Assembly (NCBI GenBank): GCA_041398965.1
Contig: JAWKTT010000010.1
Coordinates: 62,001-126,000 of the forward strand
DNA length: 64,000 nucleotides
Reading direction: 5' to 3'
Source: JAWKTT01 sp041398965
Lineage (GTDB): Bacteria > Planctomycetota > Planctomycetia > Planctomycetales > Planctomycetaceae
In this document: in pieces, positions 1-10,153 of the stretch
How the letters are laid out: every line of letters starts with the position of its first letter
Numbering within the stretch: the first letter of the stretch is position 1
The notes under the pieces: generated by a model
What the model was told of the DNA's origin: nothing
What the model saw: only the letters and a program-made list of their open reading frames with translations
The model's database searches: none
Position numbers and translations under genes: made by a program

Positions 1-2375
1 CGAGCGAGAGGTTCTTCATCCCAGACCTGTTCGCGGGGATAGATCCGCAGCAGCCATTCACTATTGGCCGAAACAAACCGGTCGCGAGTTCCGGGATCAA
101 GATCATGTTCGCTGACCGGCTCCGGATTCGACACCGCGAAGATCGCTTCGAACTGACCGCGAAGAGCGGTCAACATGGCATATTGATAGCCGCCGAGCAA
201 TTCCACCTGTTGAGGGAGCGGGACTTGTTCGAGTGACGAAAGGAATTTGTCGAGCGCAGCGGTTGCTGGACGAGTTTCGGGGGTGTCGGCCTGATGCATC
301 GCCACAAAGAGTGACTCCATCGCTCCACCAACGCTACCGGGATCAATAACCGGGAACTCTCGGGGGAGTGCCGACAGGTTCTGCAATCGGGCATGGAATG
401 CCTGGACCAGAAGTTGAGTTTCCGCCGATGGATACTTCGGCATCGCCGACCCCAACTCTTCGACATGCAGCACGGTATCGAGTTCGAGGAATTTCTCTTT
501 CAACCGTCGTGCATCGGCTGGACTCTTGGCGATGGAGACCGCATAGAGTAGGCCAGCTTGCGACTTCTGGAAGACGCGGTTCTGTACTTCGACAGAGTCC
601 ACCCCCTTCGCCTGCAGGTGCAAAAGGTTGGCGTCATACGTCACTCGGGACGTCGCCTTGCCATCTTCAAATTCGATCGCCTGTGACCCGACCAGCAAGA
701 TCGCCCCGAGGGTAACAATGGTTACTAACACGGGGTGTTCGTGAGTGGCGAGACGCAACAGGTCCCCCCGGAAGGGATTAGGGAGCCGTCGTGGTTCGAC
801 GTTTCGATCAGCGACAGCGACCAAAGCGGGGAGGACAAGAAATGTCGCAGCACTACAAACAAGGATGCCGCCTCCGGCGATGATTCCAAGTTCTGCAACC
901 CCGAGGAAACTCGTAAAGCAGGCACAGAAGAAGGCAACCGCTGTCGTGACGGCTGCCGTCACAATTCCGGTCCCAACCCCACTGCTGGTACGTTGGAGAG
1001 CCGGCAAAAGCTCGGCCCCTTGATGTCTGAGTTCGAGATATCGCGCGAGGTAATGAATTGCAAAGTCGACCCCTAAACCAATGAGGATGGCTGCAAAGGA
1101 GACGGAGAGGATGTTCAGGTGACCTACGGCCAACGTCGTATATCCCAGCGACCATGCCAAACCGACGAGCAGCATGATGAGGGCCAGCATGGGATGCCTG
1201 AGTCCTCGAAATCCGATCAGCAGGATCAGCCCGACTCCGACAAACGAGACGATCGAGGCGGTTGTCATGTCCGACTGCGAGCGTTGCATTTCGTCGCTCT
1301 CAAGGATCGGAATCCCCGTCAACCCGATACGAACTTGAGGATAGTCCTCCTGAACTTCCGCCACGATCTGCCGTACCCGCACGACAGGAGGCGAAAGACC
1401 ACTGAGGTTCCCCCCCGAGTCGACTGGGACCGTCTGGATGAACCCCATCTGACCATCTTCGCTGAGGTAATATCGCGGCCGATCGAACTGCTGCATCTTG
1501 CGAGCATCGGGCGGCAGAATTTCTGGCCACGGAGAGTGAAACTGCGTCTCTTGAGCCCCTGCTGGGAGTCCATGTTCCGTCAGATACCCTGTTGTCGCCG
1601 CAGTCATGATGGCGGTCTTTGCTGACGACGGCAGACCGGGAGCCGGTCCTGCGAGCGAGGGGACTTCAAATCCCGTTTCAATCAATCGCTGCCTGTCTGG
1701 CCGATGGTTCGATTCGAGATGGACTGCGGGGGCAAATCCCTGTGGGGCCGCCGCAGGCATCGTTGACTGGAAGAAACGATCGAGGCTGAGGCAAAGACGG
1801 GCCGCCTGTCGCAGTGTGGCATCCCGTTCCTCAAGATCGCCCCGCTCGGTTGCGGATTGAATGTGCTGGGCCAGTCGACGGCAGTACGACTCTAACCCTG
1901 CTCGGTTCCAATGGCCATCCAAGATCGGAGCGTACGCATTGAGTCGTTGTAGCCCCTCTTCCAGCTGTTTCGGGGTAAGAAATTGCAAGCCTTTGGCCTG
2001 CAATCCTTGTGGGTCGAAACGCCAGGCGACTCGATCAAACAGTTGCGGTTCATCGACAAGACGACTTCCGAGTACATCAAGCACTTGGCAGACTTCGTCG
2101 GTCGATTCGGACTCGACGACAACGACGATATCTGACTGGCTCCCGAATTTCTCAGTGTAGTTGGCCCATCGCTTTTGAAATGGGGCATCGTCAGAGATGA
2201 GGTCGGCCCGATCGGTTTTGAGAGTTAGAAAGCGAGCCGCCACTCCAAGTGACAGCAAGCTTGCAATCAAGACGAGCGCAAGCGACATCCCCGGACGGCT
2301 GGAGACCGTCCGTGTCGCGGCGCACAACAGCCGTGCCAGCCACCCCTCGCGGGGATCACCGACGGCATCATCCAT
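1..2375 (-). CDS. MMPL/RND-family exporter (3' end beyond window)
   Basis: About 791 residues are open to the left edge, so the C-terminus is missing. The likely role is export of lipids or other hydrophobic compounds across the inner membrane, as in HpnN/MMPL-type RND proteins; the substrate cannot be told from sequence. A first membrane helix lies near residues 28-48, followed by a large periplasmic loop. A helix bundle at about 365-500 contains the motif GLGVDFAIH, typical of RND transporters. Another helix near 550 begins the second half. The start is the ATG at 2375; an in-frame TAA lies five codons upstream. The remaining helices of the second bundle should lie outside the window. Confidence 0.85.
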   Translation of the reverse strand, partial: MDDAVGDPREGWLARLLCAATRTVSSRPGMSLALVLIASLLSLGVAARFLTLKTDRADLISDDAPFQKRWANYTEKFGSQSDIVVVVESESTDEVCQVLDVLGSRLVDEPQLFDRVAWRFDPQGLQAKGLQFLTPKQLEEGLQRLNAYAPILDGHWNRAGLESYCRRLAQHIQSATERGDLEERDATLRQAARLCLSLDRFFQSTMPAAAPQGFAPAVHLESNHRPDRQRLIETGFEVPSLAGPAPGLPSSAKTAIMTAATTGYLTEHGLPAGAQETQFHSPWPEILPPDARKMQQFDRPRYYLSEDGQMGFIQTVPVDSGGNLSGLSPPVVRVRQIVAEVQEDYPQVRIGLTGIPILESDEMQRSQSDMTTASIVSFVGVGLILLIGFRGLRHPMLALIMLLVGLAWSLGYTTLAVGHLNILSVSFAAILIGLGVDFAIHYLARYLELRHQGAELLPALQRTSSGVGTGIVTAAVTTAVAFFCACFTSFLGVAELGIIAGGGILVCSAATFLVLPALVAVADRNVEPRRLPNPFRGDLLRLATHEHPVLVTIVTLGAILLVGSQAIEFEDGKATSRVTYDANLLHLQAKGVDSVEVQNRVFQKSQAGLLYAVSIAKSPADARRLKEKFLELDTVLHVEELGSAMPKYPSAETQLLVQAFHARLQNLSALPREFPVIDPGSVGGAMESLFVAMHQADTPETRPATAALDKFLSSLEQVPLPQQVELLGGYQYAMLTALRGQFEAIFAVSNPEPVSEHDLDPGTRDRFVSANSEWLLRIYPREQVWDEEPLA

Positions 2376-2837
2376 GAGTTCTGCCTGTTATGTGCGGTTC
2401 AGACTGGAAGTTCCTTCTGAACTCTGTACTGGAAAGCCATTTCCAATTAAGCCATAGAGTCTATGCGATGCCCGACTTTTAAGGCAATAAGAAGATTTCG
2501 CTCCGCCAGAATCGACCAGAACGTGTGGCACTCGATGCCGATCTCTTTGAGGAGTCAGAGAGACGGAGTGAATGCGAGAAGGGGAGATGGGGGGGACGGG
2601 GAGACTCAGGGGCAAATGTAACGCGATGGAACCGAATTACAGTTCTGCACACAAACTGCGGAGGCGTCAGCCGACGCGAGGCCCCTTCTCCCCAACTGGG
2701 AAGTCGTTCAAGATTGGGGCACCGACAGTGGGGGAAAGGGAGAATTGCTCTTCAAACTTCACACAAGAATCGTTCCGAACAGTCTTACGATGGCCCCCTG
2801 CTCTCCCCTGAATCCTACATCCACTTCTCCCCCCTCT
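2376..2837. other. intergenic, 462 bp
   Basis: This spacer separates the 5' end of the MMPL gene from the 3' end of the DUF1501 gene. Short open frames occur but show no recognisable protein. It should hold the promoter of the leftward MMPL gene. I see no clear repeat, RNA gene or strong terminator. Confidence 0.5.
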
Positions 2838-4298
2838 TCACGCGATCACCGGCTCGATCACTTTCCCGGCGACGTCCGTCAGCCGGAAGCGGCGGCCGTT
2901 GTATTTGTAGGTGAGACGTTCGTGATTGATCCCCAAGAGATGCAGGATCGTCGCGTGCAGGTCATTCAGGTGGACGCGATTCTCTGCGGCCTTATAACCG
3001 ATCTCATCAGAGGCTCCGTAGGTCGTCCCCCCCTTCACCCCGCCACCCGCCAACCAGGCGGAGAAGCAGTGCGGGTTATGGTCGCGGCCCGGTTTTGCGC
3101 CGGTCTGAGCAATTGGGAGACGTCCAAACTCGCCGCACCAGATGACGAGCGTTTCATCCAGAAGCCCCCGTTCGGCAAGGTCGGCCAACAGTCCGGCAAC
3201 GGGTTGATCGGTTTCTCCGGCGAACTGGCTGTGATTCCCCTGAATGTCGGAATGGCCATCCCAGGACCGCTGATTCTCCATCCCTCCGGAGTAAATCTGA
3301 ATAAATCGAACACCCCGTTCGACCATTCGACGAGCCGTCAGGCATTGACGGGCGAAATGGTCGCAGGCGTCGTTTCCTATTCCATACAGCTTCTGAATGT
3401 GCTCTGGTTCCTGGCGAGATCAAGTGCTTCAGGGGCTGCTGACTGCATCCGGAACGCCAGTTCCGAAACCGATCCTCGCGGCAAGATCGGAGTCGTGCGG
3501 GTGCGATGACTGGTGCATCTGGTTCAACGATTGCAGCAGATCAGAAAGCTGTTGTCGTTGGTTGCCGTCCCTGTTGCGGAGGGATGAGGTTGTCAATCGC
3601 TTGTCCGGTCGGCTTGAGATATGAGTCCCTTGATAAACTCCTGGAAGAAACCCAGCACTCCAGTTAGCGGCATGTCCCTTTGGCAGCCCCCGTCCTTTGG
3701 GGTCCGACATCACGACGAAACCGGGCAACGACTCGCTTTCGCTCCCTAGTCCGTACGTCACCCAGGAACCGACACACGGGTACCCCATCCGAGGAAAGCC
3801 GCAGTTCATGGCGAACAAAGCGGGCGAATGATTGTTCGACTCCGTGAAGCCCGAGTGAATGAAGGCCATCTTGTCGACATGTTCCCCGAGTTTGGGGAAA
3901 ATCGACGAAACCATCTTGCCACACTCGCCGCGTGGCGTGAACTCGAACGGGGACTGCATCAAGTTGCCGACAGAATTCTTGAAGAAGCCGGTTGTGTCCT
4001 TGAAGTCCGAGTCAAATTCGCGAATCGATTTTCCGTCCCACTTGGCGAGAGCCGGTTTGTAGTCCCAAGTGTCGACATGACTGGGGCCACCATTGACGAA
4101 AATCCAGATGACATGCTTTGCCTTGGCCGGGAAATGCGATTCTCGTGGTGATAAAGGATTCACTGTCGCCGTGGTCGCCTCTGCGGCCGAAAGTGATGTG
4201 TCGAGCAGTCCCTCCTGTTCGAGCAGGCTGACTAACCCGAGCATCCCCATACCGCAACCTGCCCGCTGCAACCACTCACGTCGATCAAACGGCATCAT
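2838..4298 (-). CDS. DUF1501 family protein, frame-disrupted as read
   Basis: A planctomycete DUF1501 protein (sulfatase-like fold, function unknown) with a twin-arginine-like N-terminus (DRREWLQRAGCG). Typical segments are visible: WIFVNGGPSHVDTWDYKP near residue 70, ARRMVERGVRFIQIYSGG, and VIWCGEFGRLP with GRDHNPH near the C-terminus. As read the frame stops at 3429-3431. Removing one base near 3471-3474 and adding one near 3415-3420 restores a single reading frame through LAFRMQSAAPEALDLARE and on to QKLYGIGNDACDHFARQ. The two breaks compensate within about 60 bp. Intact length would be about 486 residues, normal for the family. Two sequence errors seem likelier than a dead gene. Confidence 0.82.
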
Positions 4299-4605
4299 GA
4301 CTCTCCTGCTCTGGTGGGAACGGCCTGATGTTTCCTGACGGCATGAACTGTCGATAGAGTCTTTGGTGGTCCGTCAGGCCATCCGGGCGGTACTTCGCCC
4401 GATATCATAAACCAGTCAGCCAGCGATGCCCACTCCCTTCAACACGAATCCTTCGCGACTGCTACAGGAACTCTCGGGAGGTTGCTAGACTGTTTGCTCG
4501 GAAAGACTGTTCGACCGACGAGGGGGATCGTCGGTGCCATCCAGGGTTTCATCAGTTCCGAGTGTCGCAAGAGGTTCCGTTTATGTGCCGACTCAGGGTC
4601 CATTG
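4299..4605. other. divergent intergenic region
   Basis: The space between the leftward DUF1501 gene and the rightward comM gene should hold promoters for both. An open frame extends comM upstream to 4534, but the extra residues do not match the family. No other feature was recognised. Confidence 0.45.
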
Positions 4606-6144
4606 ATGCTGGCGAAACTGTTCACATACTCCCTGTTCGGCATCGACGCCAAGCCTGTCGAGGTGGAGGTCGATATCTCGCCGGGGGCGATGCCGAAGAC
4701 GATTCTTGTCGGATTGGCAGAGGCTGCCGTCAAGGAGAGTGTTCATCGAATTGAACGGGCTTTGGTCAACAGTGGGTACACGCGCCCCATTGACCGGATC
4801 GTCATTAACCTCTCTCCGGCAGACCTCCCGAAGAACGCCCCCTCGTTCGACTTGCCGATCGCTTTGGGACTGCTCGTTGCGAGTGGTCAGCTTTCTTCGG
4901 ACAAGTTTGCGGAATACTCGTCCGTCGGTGAGATGGCGCTCGAGGGTTCGGTGCGGACGGTCAAAGGGGCGTTGTCGATGGCGTTGCAAGCCAAGTCAGA
5001 GGGACGACGCGGCATCCTCGTCCCGGTCGACAACGCGCCCGAAGCGGCGGTTGTTGACGGTCTCGAAGTGATCCCGGTTGGTTCTCTGACGGAAGCGGTC
5101 GGGTTCTTCAGCGGCGAACTCGACATCGACCCCGTCCCCTTCTCATGGAACGAAGCGGTCGCCAAGTACGGCGGGTATCAAGTCGATTATTCGGACGTCA
5201 AAGGGCAGGAATCAGCCAAACGGGCCGTCGTGGTCGCGGCCGCGGGACGTCATCACCTGCTGATGATCGGTTCGCCGGGGACAGGAAAGACGTTGCTCGC
5301 ATCGCGACTGGGGACGATTCTGCCTCAACTCTCGCCGGAGGAATCTCTGGAGACGACCCGCATCTACAGTGCGGTCGGTCGATTGAGTCAGGGGGAATCG
5401 TTGATGCTGCATCGCCCTTTTCGCTCGCCGCATCATACGATTAGCGAAGCAGGTTTGGTCGGAGGAGGAAGCACGCCGACACCGGGGGAAATTTCTCTCG
5501 CCCACAACGGAGTCCTCTTCTTAGATGAGCTTCCGGAGTTCAATCGACGCACTCTCGAAGTGATGCGTCAGCCGTTGGAAGAGAATCAGGTGACGATCTC
5601 CCGAGCGATTGGCAGCGTCACCTTTCCGGCGGCTCTGATGCTCGTTTCGGCGATGAACCCCTGTCCTTGTGGATATCGTGGCGATCCGAAGCGTCAGTGT
5701 AAGTGTAACCCCATGGTCATCGAGAGGTACGTCTCTCGCATCAGTGGGCCTCTGCTCGACCGCATCGATATTCATATCGAAGTTCCCCCTGTGCCATTTC
5801 GCGAACTGGCCGAAAAGAAGGAAGGGACCAACAGTACGACGATGCGGGAACAGGTCGTTCGAGCGCGAGCAATTCAGAAAGAACGATTCGATGGCACGCC
5901 AACAGGGGTGAACGGTCGCATGGCCCCCAGACAGATTCGGAAATACTGCCCCCTCGCCCTCGATGCTGAGCGTTTGCTGAAGTCGGCCATGGAAGAAATG
6001 GGCCTCTCGGCACGAGCCCATGACAAGATACTCCGCCTCAGCCGCACCATCGCCGACCTCGACACCTGCGAGAAGATCGAAATCCACCACCTGACCGAAG
6101 CAATCGGTTATCGCACGTTGGACCGCAACTACTGGGCCGGTTAG
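4606..6144 (+). CDS. comM: YifB/ComM-family Mg chelatase-like AAA+ ATPase
   Basis: A 512-residue AAA+ ATPase of the YifB/ComM family. In Proteobacteria ComM is a hexameric helicase promoting branch migration during natural transformation; the role in planctomycetes is not established. The N-terminal ChlI-like domain begins LAKLFTYSLFGIDAKPVEVE. Walker A is GSPGTGKT near residue 220, Walker B VLFLDELPEF near 303, a cysteine cluster NPCPCGYRGD lies near 352, and the Mg-chelatase C-terminal helical domain ends in GYRTLDRNYW. I chose the ATG at 4606 because family homology begins there; the frame is open from 4534. It stands alone, divergent from DUF1501. Confidence 0.9.
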   Translation: MLAKLFTYSLFGIDAKPVEVEVDISPGAMPKTILVGLAEAAVKESVHRIERALVNSGYTRPIDRIVINLSPADLPKNAPSFDLPIALGLLVASGQLSSDKFAEYSSVGEMALEGSVRTVKGALSMALQAKSEGRRGILVPVDNAPEAAVVDGLEVIPVGSLTEAVGFFSGELDIDPVPFSWNEAVAKYGGYQVDYSDVKGQESAKRAVVVAAAGRHHLLMIGSPGTGKTLLASRLGTILPQLSPEESLETTRIYSAVGRLSQGESLMLHRPFRSPHHTISEAGLVGGGSTPTPGEISLAHNGVLFLDELPEFNRRTLEVMRQPLEENQVTISRAIGSVTFPAALMLVSAMNPCPCGYRGDPKRQCKCNPMVIERYVSRISGPLLDRIDIHIEVPPVPFRELAEKKEGTNSTTMREQVVRARAIQKERFDGTPTGVNGRMAPRQIRKYCPLALDAERLLKSAMEEMGLSARAHDKILRLSRTIADLDTCEKIEIHHLTEAIGYRTLDRNYWAG

Positions 6145-6221
6145 TTGGACGAATCCTCTGACCATCACGAACTGCGTGACACAAGAACGATCGCATCCCC
6201 AAACTTCACCCCCTGACGCAC

Positions 6222-7142
6222 ATGACGGCCCCCGCTGAACAATCATCTGACGACGTCCACGTTCCAATCGATGGGATGCGGGGGCTATTATTCGAACTGC
6301 TGAAACGCAAGAGTCTCTTCGAGTTTGATGCTGAAGTCGTGATCGCAAGAATGCTTGAAGCAGACCTGATCGGCCAGCGGGAGCATGGTTGCCGGTGTAT
6401 CCTGACGTTTCTCGATCGTATGGATCAGGGGGAGATTGACCCACGTGCCCGTGTGCTGACGGAAACCGAAACTTCAGCCATGGCAGTCCTCGATGGGAGT
6501 AGTGCGATGGGGCATGTCGCCGCGACGCAGGGGATGCAACTGGCTATCAAGAAGGCGGGCGAAGTGGGGACCGGAACCGTAGTCATCCATCACAGCCATC
6601 ACTTCGGATCGGCAGCACTGTACGCCCGCATGGCTGCAATGAGTGGTTGCATCGGACTTTGTACCAGCAACATCGGCCCAGCCACGATGGGTCGAAACTC
6701 GGAAGATCGCCCTGTTTTCGCCCGGCATCAGTTCGCTTATGCGGTCCCCATGGAAGAGGAACCATTACTCTTTGAGCTGAACAACGATGATTCCAGCCTG
6801 CCCGGGTCGTTAATCCCGTCGATCCTCGCGGGGCTGCTCTCCGGGGGAAGACTCCCAATCGCCAAACCGGAAACAGCTGTCACCAATGGCGAGCATTTCC
6901 TGATGGCGATCGACGTTGGCACCTTTACTGATCCAAGCCGATTCGGGAAGAAACTCGTCGACGGACTAACCAAGATTGGCGGATCAAACGGCCTTGCCTC
7001 ACCGTCAGGTCTCCCCCTTTTTCAGTTACTTGCGGCATCGGACGCAGAAATCCTGCTCTCGTCAGAAGATGCGACCGCGATCGCGACAAAGGCGGCCTCG
7101 TTGAAGATCAGCGTCCCTTGGAGTTCCGCAGCCGACAACTGA
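6222..7142 (+). CDS. Ldh_2-family malate/L-lactate/ureidoglycolate dehydrogenase-like
   Basis: A 306-residue protein of the NAD(P)-dependent Ldh_2 family, distinct from classical Rossmann malate dehydrogenases. Family signatures are DGSSAMGHVAATQGMQLAI near residue 90, followed by HSHHFGSAALYARMAA near 122, which carries the conserved active-site histidine region, then GLCTSNIGP. It is shorter than the usual 330-360 residues, mainly in the C-terminal part. Family members reduce 2-keto acids such as oxaloacetate, pyruvate or 2,3-diketogulonate; the substrate cannot be assigned here. It follows comM by 77 bp on the same strand. Confidence 0.83.
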   Translation: MTAPAEQSSDDVHVPIDGMRGLLFELLKRKSLFEFDAEVVIARMLEADLIGQREHGCRCILTFLDRMDQGEIDPRARVLTETETSAMAVLDGSSAMGHVAATQGMQLAIKKAGEVGTGTVVIHHSHHFGSAALYARMAAMSGCIGLCTSNIGPATMGRNSEDRPVFARHQFAYAVPMEEEPLLFELNNDDSSLPGSLIPSILAGLLSGGRLPIAKPETAVTNGEHFLMAIDVGTFTDPSRFGKKLVDGLTKIGGSNGLASPSGLPLFQLLAASDAEILLSSEDATAIATKAASLKISVPWSSAADN

Positions 7143-7315
7143 AAGGGCCTCCGCAACTGGTGGCCATTTAAGTTGCGCAGTTTAACAGTTGTGGACATCC
7201 CGATGTTCGGAATTGGAATTCCTTTGCGAATTGCCGATTCAGGGTGTAGTCTGATGCAGATGGATGGCGTTTATGAATTGAGGTCGACACGATCCGTCGA
7301 CTTAGGATGACTCCG

Positions 7316-8401
7316 ATGAGTCTGTTGGTGAGGTCAGATGTGAAACCTCCATTGTTGCCTAGCGATCTCCCGGCCCGAACGTCATCGCCGTCCCTTTACT
7401 GGGGACTCGCGAGTTCGTTGGCGGCTCATGCGGGGCTGCTCGTGCTGTTGGGACTGGTCGTCCTGGCAGCCTCCAGTAATGGATCAGGACGGGGGCATGT
7501 GCTGAGTGTCGCTGTGCAAGACGCGCTCGATCAACCCTTGTTTGATGAAGAGGTTGACAACCTTTCGCTCGATGCACCGCAATCCGCAGTCACCCCCTCG
7601 CATCCCTCTGTCGACAAACCCTCCACCGCGTCACAGACGTTGAAGTTCGCAAAGCTCGACCGTATTGTTCCCGAAATGAGGATGCTTCCCAAATCTCCTC
7701 GAACCCCTGCACTGGCGACACCGGTTGTCGATAGTGCATCACTGAATCAGGAAGTCGGAGCACTCCCTGTTCGTACCGGAGGTGGACAAGCCGGAGCAGG
7801 CGATGCCGCCGGGAACGGGGAGAACGGTGGGGCGGATGGGGCTGGAAAGTTTTTCGGTGCCAAGACGGAAGGGAACAAGTTCGTCTTCGTCGTCGACTGT
7901 TCAGGGAGCATGTACCATCCTCATCCGGGCCCAGCTCGAAACCGCTTTCTGCGAGTTCGGCTCGAACTCTTTCGGGCCATCAGCAGGATGACTGAGAAAC
8001 AGCAGTTTTTTGTCATCTTCTTTAATCAAAACGCCCATGCCATGCCGGTCAATGGGATGCTGACCGCCACAGAAGAAAACCGAGATGCCGCTTTTGAGTG
8101 GATCAGTCAGGTCGAACCAGTCGGCGACACCAACCCGCAAGAAGCCCTCTTGATGGCAATCAAATTAAAGCCCGACGTTATCTACTTCTTGACCGACGGC
8201 GACTTCAACCCCGCGATTGTCCAACGGGTGACATCGTCCAACATCGGCAAAACGGTCATTCACACCATCGGCTTCGAGAATGCTACGACGTCTTCCATTA
8301 TCGAGGAGCTTGCGAGCCAGAACAACGGCACCTGCACGCTGATTGTCCCGAGCGAAGACCGCTACTGGAACGACACCCCGATGCCCGACGCCCCCCGATA
8401 A
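7316..8401 (+). CDS. membrane-anchored von Willebrand factor A domain protein
   Basis: About 361 residues. One N-terminal membrane helix (residues about 27-50) anchors a low-complexity linker and a C-terminal VWA domain. The MIDAS metal site is visible as DCSGSM near residue 200, with the later FLTDGDFN segment supplying the second acidic site. The frame also contains an ATG at 7307, but AGGA at 7304-7307 lies about nine bases before the ATG at 7316, so I prefer the latter. VWA proteins of this architecture are common in planctomycetes with unknown function. It converges with the TPR lipoprotein gene. Confidence 0.82.
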   Translation: MSLLVRSDVKPPLLPSDLPARTSSPSLYWGLASSLAAHAGLLVLLGLVVLAASSNGSGRGHVLSVAVQDALDQPLFDEEVDNLSLDAPQSAVTPSHPSVDKPSTASQTLKFAKLDRIVPEMRMLPKSPRTPALATPVVDSASLNQEVGALPVRTGGGQAGAGDAAGNGENGGADGAGKFFGAKTEGNKFVFVVDCSGSMYHPHPGPARNRFLRVRLELFRAISRMTEKQQFFVIFFNQNAHAMPVNGMLTATEENRDAAFEWISQVEPVGDTNPQEALLMAIKLKPDVIYFLTDGDFNPAIVQRVTSSNIGKTVIHTIGFENATTSSIIEELASQNNGTCTLIVPSEDRYWNDTPMPDAPR

Positions 8402-8473
8402 ACACGCCTCTTCCTGGTCACTCAGGCGTTTCAGTCTGTACCACCCCCGAGCCCATCGACTCGTGTCCCCGCC

Positions 8474-9643
8474 TTAGTAACGGTGTAGCAGAGACGGCTC
8501 GGAGACTGGAAGTGGTGTTTCGTTGATTCCGTAAGGGCGGGCGCTCGATCGAGTGAGATGGGCGGCAGCGGCATGGGTAAGCGACTCGATGTTCGCTCCG
8601 GGGATCGACTCACCCAAACGAACAGGGGCGAGAGCCTGCAAGTCGGTTTCGGTCCACTCGTACGGCATCTCGAATTCTTGAGCGACTCGGGCTGTTTGCA
8701 ACAACGTCCCCCCCGGTTGATTCGCCCTGGATTCGACCTGTTGACCGGTGATCAACTCCTGTCCCAAAGCGACGACCACCGGCTCCGCTTCAGGAAGAAT
8801 CGGCCCTGGCTCAACGTGGTAGGCAACCTGTCGAACTCCAATGGCGGCGGCAATTCGGTCCTGTTCCGTCATCATTTGACTGAGATGCGGCAACGTGGAA
8901 TCTTGAGTGATGATGGGATCGCTCTCCGGGGCGATGATCGGGATCGACTCGCTGCTGTCGAGGTCGGAAAGCGATTCCTCTGGCAACAGGCTTTGAGGAG
9001 CCCCCTGCGGGACAGCGGTCATTACCAGGGGATCGGTGGAGACAACTGATCGGGTCGGTTGCTTTGACAACTGGGCAACGTTGGACTGTGCCTCGGTCTC
9101 ACTCACGATCTTTCGGTACAACGCAAGGCTTTCCTCACGTCGCCCCTGTGCCCCTAGAACCATCGCTAAGTTGGAGATGGTCCGCTCGTTCTCTGGGTCA
9201 AACTGGTAAACATGCTGCAACTGAATTTCAGCCTGTTCGAGTTTCCCAGCCATATAGAGTGCGCAACCGTAATCGTTCATCAACACAGCATTGCCGGGCG
9301 AGATTCGGGTCGCTTCGTCAAATAGTCTCAGCGATTCCTGAGTCTCCCCGAGTTTGGCCTGGACGATCGCCAGTCGATGGTAAGCATCGAGATTTCGTGG
9401 TTCGGTGACGAGTAGCCCAGAATAAAGATCTCGGGCCTCGGTGAGGTGACCTGCCTCTTCAAAGTGGCGAGCCGCTTCAAAAGTCGGCGTGTGATCTTTT
9501 TGATCGTCCCGACGGAATAGAGACATCGATGAACAGCCCATCGAACAGCAGATCAGTAGCCCAGACAGCACTCCCCAGCCACCTCGGAATCGCGAGGCAC
9601 ATTTCGCACTGGCTCCGGTCGGAGTGGCGGGGTGTTGGGACAT
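8474..9643 (-). CDS. TPR-repeat lipoprotein
   Basis: A 389-residue predicted lipoprotein. The signal segment GVLSGLLICCSMGCSSM places a lipobox cysteine near residue 35. Tetratricopeptide repeats occupy about 55-200 (for example EARDLYSGLLVTEPRNLDAY and LFDEATRISPGNAVLMNDYG), so it is probably a scaffold in the periplasm or outer membrane. The C-terminal half is low-complexity and unrecognised. The reading frame is open to 10066, but the extra upstream residues are not protein-like. CAGGAGCC lies about eight bases before the ATG at 9643, which decides this start. It is divergent from the moxR gene. Confidence 0.85.
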   Translation of the reverse strand: MSQHPATPTGASAKCASRFRGGWGVLSGLLICCSMGCSSMSLFRRDDQKDHTPTFEAARHFEEAGHLTEARDLYSGLLVTEPRNLDAYHRLAIVQAKLGETQESLRLFDEATRISPGNAVLMNDYGCALYMAGKLEQAEIQLQHVYQFDPENERTISNLAMVLGAQGRREESLALYRKIVSETEAQSNVAQLSKQPTRSVVSTDPLVMTAVPQGAPQSLLPEESLSDLDSSESIPIIAPESDPIITQDSTLPHLSQMMTEQDRIAAAIGVRQVAYHVEPGPILPEAEPVVVALGQELITGQQVESRANQPGGTLLQTARVAQEFEMPYEWTETDLQALAPVRLGESIPGANIESLTHAAAAHLTRSSARPYGINETPLPVSEPSLLHRY

Positions 9644-10153
9644 CGAATTGGCTCCTGATCTTTGGGCGACGCGAGGCCTCATGAGGCAACCGAGTCGCAT
9701 CTGATTTCCGCTATTCGATTCCCCCCAGCGATCAGACTGGCAACTCTGTGAGGAGTCGTGTGATGAACTCGCGGGACAAGGATTCGCTGAAGAACTTTGC
9801 GTGCAGTGGGGGCTACGAGGTGGGGGGAACACGTTCATCAACGACCTGAAACTGGCTGGCGGAGAGTCGGGCAGACCGGACAGCGCGGCACCCCCCAGTG
9901 CCGCGCTGTCCCGATCGCGTCCCCCGACAACAGTCGCAGTTGAACAGGTTAGGTATCGACCCCCACAGAGTCGCGACTGAAGTGAATCTGTTATGATCAC
10001 AACGACTCTGCGGGGAAGAGATCGGAAATGACAACGATTTTTTCTCGACAAGATGGTTTGCCTCAAGTTTCACGCGATCTCTCACAGCAATCTGTTGCCG
10101 CAGGCTCGCAGGGGGCGGGAGGAGGCGGTAGCATCGGGGGCTGTTTGGTCCAT
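9644..10153. other. divergent intergenic region
   Basis: About 510 bp between the TPR lipoprotein and the MoxR ATPase, probably holding both promoters. Open frames cross it from both genes, but their translations look random. There is no clear repeat or RNA gene. Confidence 0.45.

Noticed and set aside
1119..1625. Plus-strand open frame of 168 codons
   Set aside because: Shadow of the MMPL exporter, whose frame is continuous on the other strand.
5521..6444. Minus-strand open frame of 307 codons
   Set aside because: Antisense shadow of comM and the Ldh_2 gene; no recognisable protein.
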